Shown here: positions 60,868 to 64,000 of the stretch, one piece after another
Layout: every line of letters begins with the position of its first letter
Position numbering within the stretch: the stretch's first letter is position 1
Assembly: GCA_002449145.1 (NCBI GenBank)
Contig: DKCG01000023.1
Coordinates: forward strand, 1 to 64,000
DNA: 64,000 bases
Reading direction: 5' to 3'
DNA from: Christensenella sp. UBA6880
Lineage (GTDB): Bacteria; Bacillota; Clostridia; Christensenellales; CAG-917
The notes under the pieces: generated by a model
What the model was told of the DNA's origin: nothing
The model's database searches: none
Seen by the model: only the letters and a program-made list of their open reading frames with translations
Program-made: the position numbers and the translations under genes

Positions 60868-61025
60868 ATATTTCTTATAATGTTTAACCGTTTACGGTTA
60901 TCCCGCGTTTTATGTCCTTTTTAACTTTGTAACGACTTTTCGATAACTTTTTCGACGATTTCTTAAGTTTTTTTCTATCGCTTTTCGTTGTACATAAAAA
61001 GAAAGATAATACGCAAAATAGATTT

Positions 61026-61508
61026 ATGGCGGTTGCTGTCGTATTGATTTGCGCGCAAGCGTTGCTCATCGCACTCATATTTCCCGTAAAACTGTCTTGT
61101 TTGGTGCATTTTTCGCTTGCAAGCGAAGCGTTGAACGTGCAATTCAAATTTGCGGGCATATCGATTGCGAGAATCAAGGTTTGCGTGCGAGAAGGTCTTA
61201 AAGTGCAAATAAACGGCAAGACGCTCAAAAATTTCGACAACGGCGTAAGCGTGACCCAAATTGGCAAAATCGCGCGTTTCTTGTTTGAAAACGGGATTGT
61301 CGATATAAACGGCTTGATTGCCTACGTCGGTGCAAACGACGCAAAAAACGGCGCGATACTGTGCGCGCTCGTACAGATGTTGCCGATTTTTGCAAAAACG
61401 GTGATTCAGGACGAAAGCAAAGACAGATTCGACGCAGAGTGCGGAATAAGAATAAGGATAAACGCCGTTCAAGTTGCAAGAGCGATTGCAATCGGCAAGG
61501 GAAGGTAA
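61026..61508 (+). CDS. DUF2953-like small protein
   Basis: 160 residues. An N-terminal hydrophobic helix (2-21) leads to a basic, beta-rich domain (LNVQFKFAGISIARIKVCVREGLKVQINGK) and ends in GIRIRINAVQVARAIAIGKGR, which resembles the final strand of DUF2953 proteins. Those are commonly encoded just before ytfJ in sporeformers, as here (1 nt apart). Shorter than usual for the family, and the start is uncertain because no ribosome site is clear. Confidence 0.6.
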   Translation: MAVAVVLICAQALLIALIFPVKLSCLVHFSLASEALNVQFKFAGISIARIKVCVREGLKVQINGKTLKNFDNGVSVTQIGKIARFLFENGIVDINGLIAYVGANDAKNGAILCALVQMLPIFAKTVIQDESKDRFDAECGIRIRINAVQVARAIAIGKGR

Positions 61509-61509
61509 T

Positions 61510-61845
61510 ATGCAAAGTTTTGAAGAAATATTGCGACAAACTATAGACAGTTTGAAAAAGTCGGCAGAATTTAACGAGATTGTCGGAAAGCCTATCGTAA
61601 ACGGCGACGGCACGCTCGTTTTGCCCGTGAGCAAAATCAGCGTGGGTTTCGTCGCGGGCGGTGCGGACTACGAGAGCGAAAAGAAAGTGAAATCGCCCGT
61701 AGGCATAAGCGGCGGTGGGGTGAGCGTAACCCCGATTGGCTTTCTCGTCTGCGGCGCGCAAAAGAAATTCGTGAGGGTAGACGGCGAAGAAAACAAGTGG
61801 CTCGAACTTCTCAAGAGCGTTGCCAACGTTATGAAAAAGGATTGA
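61510..61845 (+). CDS. ytfJ: sporulation protein YtfJ/GerW family
   Basis: 111 residues. Signature GKPIVNGDGTLVLPVSKISVGFVAGG and GISGGGVSVTPIGFLVCG. In Bacillus, GerW/YtfJ is a forespore protein needed for proper germination. GGGAAGG precedes ATG 61510. It lies between the DUF2953-like gene and dacB in a probable operon. Confidence 0.93.
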   Translation: MQSFEEILRQTIDSLKKSAEFNEIVGKPIVNGDGTLVLPVSKISVGFVAGGADYESEKKVKSPVGISGGGVSVTPIGFLVCGAQKKFVRVDGEENKWLELLKSVANVMKKD

Positions 61846-61859
61846 AAAGGGGGAAGAAT

Positions 61860-62927
61860 ATGGACGATTTTTCAAAAAAAGCGGTCGTTATGGCGATTGC
61901 TGTCGTGTGTTTGACGATTGCAATAATTTCTTCTTTTTCGATAGGAAACGTCGTTTATCCTATCAAAAGTATTCTAAAAAACGACAAAAACGAGAATTAT
62001 ATTAGCAAAAACATCGAAGAAAACGCGCAAAATGCGATTGACGATGAAATTTTGCAAACGGTGAAAAGAGGCGCGAGCGGCGCGGTGTGTATCGAGGCGT
62101 CGTCAAGGCGCGTTTTGTACGAGGACGGAAAAGATGAGGTGTGCTACCCTGCAAGTACGACCAAAGTTTTGACGGCGCTGATTGCACTCGAACGTTTGCC
62201 GCTCGACAATATCGTAACCGTGCCCGAAATTGCGGAAGGTGTGGAAGGCTCGTCCATATATCTGAAAGCAGGCGATACGATAACCGTTGAAGATTTGCTT
62301 TTCGGTCTTATGCTCAGAAGCGGGAACGACGCCGCGGTTACGCTTGCAACGGAAGTTGCGGGCGGTATAGACGAGTTTGCCTCGCTTATGAACGAAAAAG
62401 CGGTCGTACTCGGTGCGCATAACTCGCATTTTGTAAATCCGCACGGGCTTCACGACGAAAACCACTATACGACGGCGTACGATTTGGCACTTATTTGCGC
62501 GACGGCATACGAAAATCCCGATTTCGTGCGTATCGTCGGCACTAAACAGAGAAAAATCGAAGTGAGCGGCGAGGCGAGATATATTGCTAACAAAAACAAA
62601 CTTTTGAAACTTTTTGAGGGCGCAAACGGCGTGAAAACCGGCTTCACCAAAAAGAGCGGCAGATGTCTCGTGGGCGGCGCAAAAAGAGGGGATATGCAAC
62701 TTATAACCGTTGTGTTGAATCACGGCGATATGTGGAACGATACGGTTAGAATATTGAATTTCGGCTTTGGCAACTACGAGATGATACCGCTTGACAACGC
62801 ACTTTTGACAAACGGAAGCAACGTCGTAAAAGTCAAAGTCAATCAAACCGTAACGCCGAACTGGCAAAACGTCAAATATCCGCTCAAAAAGGACGGAAGC
62901 GAAAAACTCATCGTGGAATTCGTTTAA
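61860..62927 (+). CDS. dacB: D-alanyl-D-alanine carboxypeptidase (DacB-type, sporulation)
   Basis: 355 residues. An N-terminal signal or anchor helix (8-29) is followed by the PBP5-like domain: Ser99-x-x-Lys102 (YPASTTKVL), SGN (MLRSGNDAAVTLA) and KTG (NGVKTGFTKKSGRC). A C-terminal beta domain is present. Second carboxypeptidase of the window; the position after ytfJ suggests the mother-cell enzyme that lowers cortex crosslinking. GGGGGAAGA precedes the ATG. Confidence 0.9.
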   Translation: MDDFSKKAVVMAIAVVCLTIAIISSFSIGNVVYPIKSILKNDKNENYISKNIEENAQNAIDDEILQTVKRGASGAVCIEASSRRVLYEDGKDEVCYPASTTKVLTALIALERLPLDNIVTVPEIAEGVEGSSIYLKAGDTITVEDLLFGLMLRSGNDAAVTLATEVAGGIDEFASLMNEKAVVLGAHNSHFVNPHGLHDENHYTTAYDLALICATAYENPDFVRIVGTKQRKIEVSGEARYIANKNKLLKLFEGANGVKTGFTKKSGRCLVGGAKRGDMQLITVVLNHGDMWNDTVRILNFGFGNYEMIPLDNALLTNGSNVVKVKVNQTVTPNWQNVKYPLKKDGSEKLIVEFV

Positions 62928-63118
62928 GCGAAACCGAAATAAAACGATAAATTCGACTAAGGAAAAACTGAATAAAAGCAGTTAAAAACAGCCAAAATCG
63001 ACGTAAAAACGACGTGAAATCTGCGCAAAAACGACGAATAATTGGCAAATAATCGGCAAAAAAAACCGCCTAAATTTAACAAAAATCGCAGTAAAAGCGG
63101 CAATAAAATCGTTTTTTG
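62928..63118. other. gene-free stretch with degenerate A-rich repeats
   Basis: Variants of AAAAACGACG and AATCGGCAAA recur. No gene or clear hairpin. Confidence 0.4.
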
Positions 63119-63143
63119 AAAAGGCAGACCGCCTTTTCTTTTT
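63119..63143 (+). terminator. intrinsic terminator after dacB
   Basis: AAAAGGC, AGACC, GCCTTTT (63119-63137) followed by CTTTTTT. Confidence 0.85.
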
Positions 63144-63174
63144 TAATGCGCTTTTAAGGATTTTGCGCATTTGC

Positions 63175-63203
63175 TTGCTCTTTTAGTATTTTTTTTGTAT
63201 ACT
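63175..63203 (+). promoter_or_regulatory. sigma-A promoter of rluB
   Basis: TTGCTC (63175-63180), 17-bp spacer, TATACT (63198-63203). Confidence 0.68.
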
Positions 63204-63249
63204 TTGATTAATTTATGTGCGCTTGCCACGTGCGAGCGCGTGAGGACTT

Positions 63250-64000
63250 ATGAGAATCAACAAATATCTTGCAGAATGCGGCGTATGTTCTCGTCGCAAG
63301 GCGGACGAACTCGTCAAAGAAGGACGCGTGAGCGTCAACAAAAAAGTCGTCAGAGAAGTCGGCACGGACGTCGACGAAACCAAAGACGTCGTCTTTGTGG
63401 ACGGAAAAAAGGTCGTTAGAGTCACACACTACGACTATCTTTTGTTTTACAAGCCGAAGAATTGCGTGACCACTCTCAACGAGGACAACGACAACAAGAG
63501 CGGCCGCAAAAAGACGGATAAAGAACTTGAAGAAATCAAGAATCGCGCCGAAAAACTTGCCGCAAAGGGCATCGTAGAGGAATTGAAGGAACATTCCAAA
63601 CCGCGCAAAATCGTCACCGATTTTATCGGTGACGACTACAAAAACAAGCGTTTGTATCCCGTCGGCAGACTCGATTACGACAGCGAAGGCTTGCTTCTTT
63701 TGACCAACGACGGCGATTTGACGTACAAACTCACGCACCCGTCGAGCGAGATTCCAAAAACCTACGTCGTAAAAATCGAAGGCACTATCGAGGAAAGCGA
63801 CCTCGCCGCGCTCAGAAAGGGCGTCACTATTGACGGCGTAAAGTACGGCAGAAGCAAGGTTAAAATCACGGGTATCGAAAAGGTTAAGGATGCGAAAAAA
63901 GCGGTCATCGACCCCAAAGACATTCTCGCAAGAGAGGCGATAGAGTGCAACGAGGACACGAGCGGCGTGTTTACCCGTCTCGAAGTTATCATTTTCGAGG
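63250..64000 (+). CDS. rluB: rRNA pseudouridine synthase RluB/RsuA family (3' end beyond window)
   Basis: 250 residues are visible and the frame is open at the window edge. The S4 RNA-binding domain (MRINKYLAECGVCSRRKADELVKEGRVSVN) leads to the catalytic domain with GRLDYDSEGLLLLTNDGDL (catalytic Asp) and THPSSEIPKTYVVKIEG. Two insertions stand out against Bacillus RluB: about 36 Lys/Glu-rich residues between CVTT and KIVTDF, and about 20 residues before FTRLEVIIFE. TGAGGAC precedes the ATG. It modifies 23S rRNA (RluB) or 16S rRNA (RsuA). Confidence 0.9.
   Translation, partial: MRINKYLAECGVCSRRKADELVKEGRVSVNKKVVREVGTDVDETKDVVFVDGKKVVRVTHYDYLLFYKPKNCVTTLNEDNDNKSGRKKTDKELEEIKNRAEKLAAKGIVEELKEHSKPRKIVTDFIGDDYKNKRLYPVGRLDYDSEGLLLLTNDGDLTYKLTHPSSEIPKTYVVKIEGTIEESDLAALRKGVTIDGVKYGRSKVKITGIEKVKDAKKAVIDPKDILAREAIECNEDTSGVFTRLEVIIFE

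Overview
This window reads as chromosome of a spore-forming, diderm-negative Bacillota, most likely an uncultured clostridial lineage. The grounds are: the sporulation genes spoIIGA, sigE, sigG, sigK, spoIVB, a Spo0A-type DNA-binding protein, a probable spoIIM, dacF, dacB and ytfJ; a MurE whose DNPR motif points to meso-diaminopimelate peptidoglycan; HrcA/CIRCE heat-shock control; and consensus sigma-A promoters (TTGACA-N16/17-TATAAT). Base composition is moderate, with homogeneous codon use in the core genes. I cannot name a genus from sequence alone.

Layout. 1-9.1 kb: tRNA-Thr(CGT), then a long heat-shock/modification operon hrcA-grpE-dnaK-dnaJ-prmA-rsmE-mtaB-hit behind a strong promoter and a CIRCE operator. 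9.1-26.5 kb is the accessory part: a giant exported double metallophosphoesterase (minus strand), an ArsR-controlled metal-efflux set (arsR, HMA chaperone, CPx-type P-ATPase), a small zinc-ribbon membrane protein behind an attenuator-like leader, tRNA-Glu(CTC), an Old Yellow Enzyme-type flavoprotein, an M29 aminopeptidase, a roughly 240-nt structured ncRNA, a PAP2 phosphatase, and an ACT/UPF0210 pair. 26.5-33.6 kb: rqcH (minus), tig-clpP-clpX-engB, and a small metallophosphoesterase. 33.9-48.5 kb: a possible spore-surface protein and a rearranged division and cell-wall cluster mraZ-rsmH-(ftsL position)-pbp-murE-mraY-murD-ftsW-murA-ftsA-ftsZ, which lacks murF, murG, murC, murB and ftsQ. 48.6-64 kb: the sporulation block spoIIGA-sigE-sigG, ylmC, nrdR, sigK, a COG2509 flavoprotein, spoIVB, a solo Spo0A effector domain, spoIIM-like, dacF, scpA-scpB, DUF2953-like, ytfJ, dacB, and the start of rluB.

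The most unusual signal is a family of roughly 125-132 bp imperfect palindromes in the accessory part (copies at 8906, 14702, 20271, 20403, 21828 and 26119, with partial or derived copies at 21955, 22051 and about 26250). Each has an outer arm pair unique to that copy, an internal-loop block that recurs in a few versions, a second copy-specific arm pair, and a central hairpin of one of two types with a conserved two-base bulge. The outer left arm often contains the stop codon of the upstream gene, and its reverse complement lies about 90 bp downstream. The helices are conserved while their sequences are not. I know of no described family that fits. None is visible in the 28-64 kb core.

Other points of interest are a Spo0A DNA-binding domain without a receiver at the place where spo0A normally follows spoIVB, low-complexity N-terminal extensions on several division and segregation proteins (FtsZ, FtsW, ScpA, the FtsL-position protein), an NrdR-box-like palindrome inside the nrdR promoter, and insertions in RluB.
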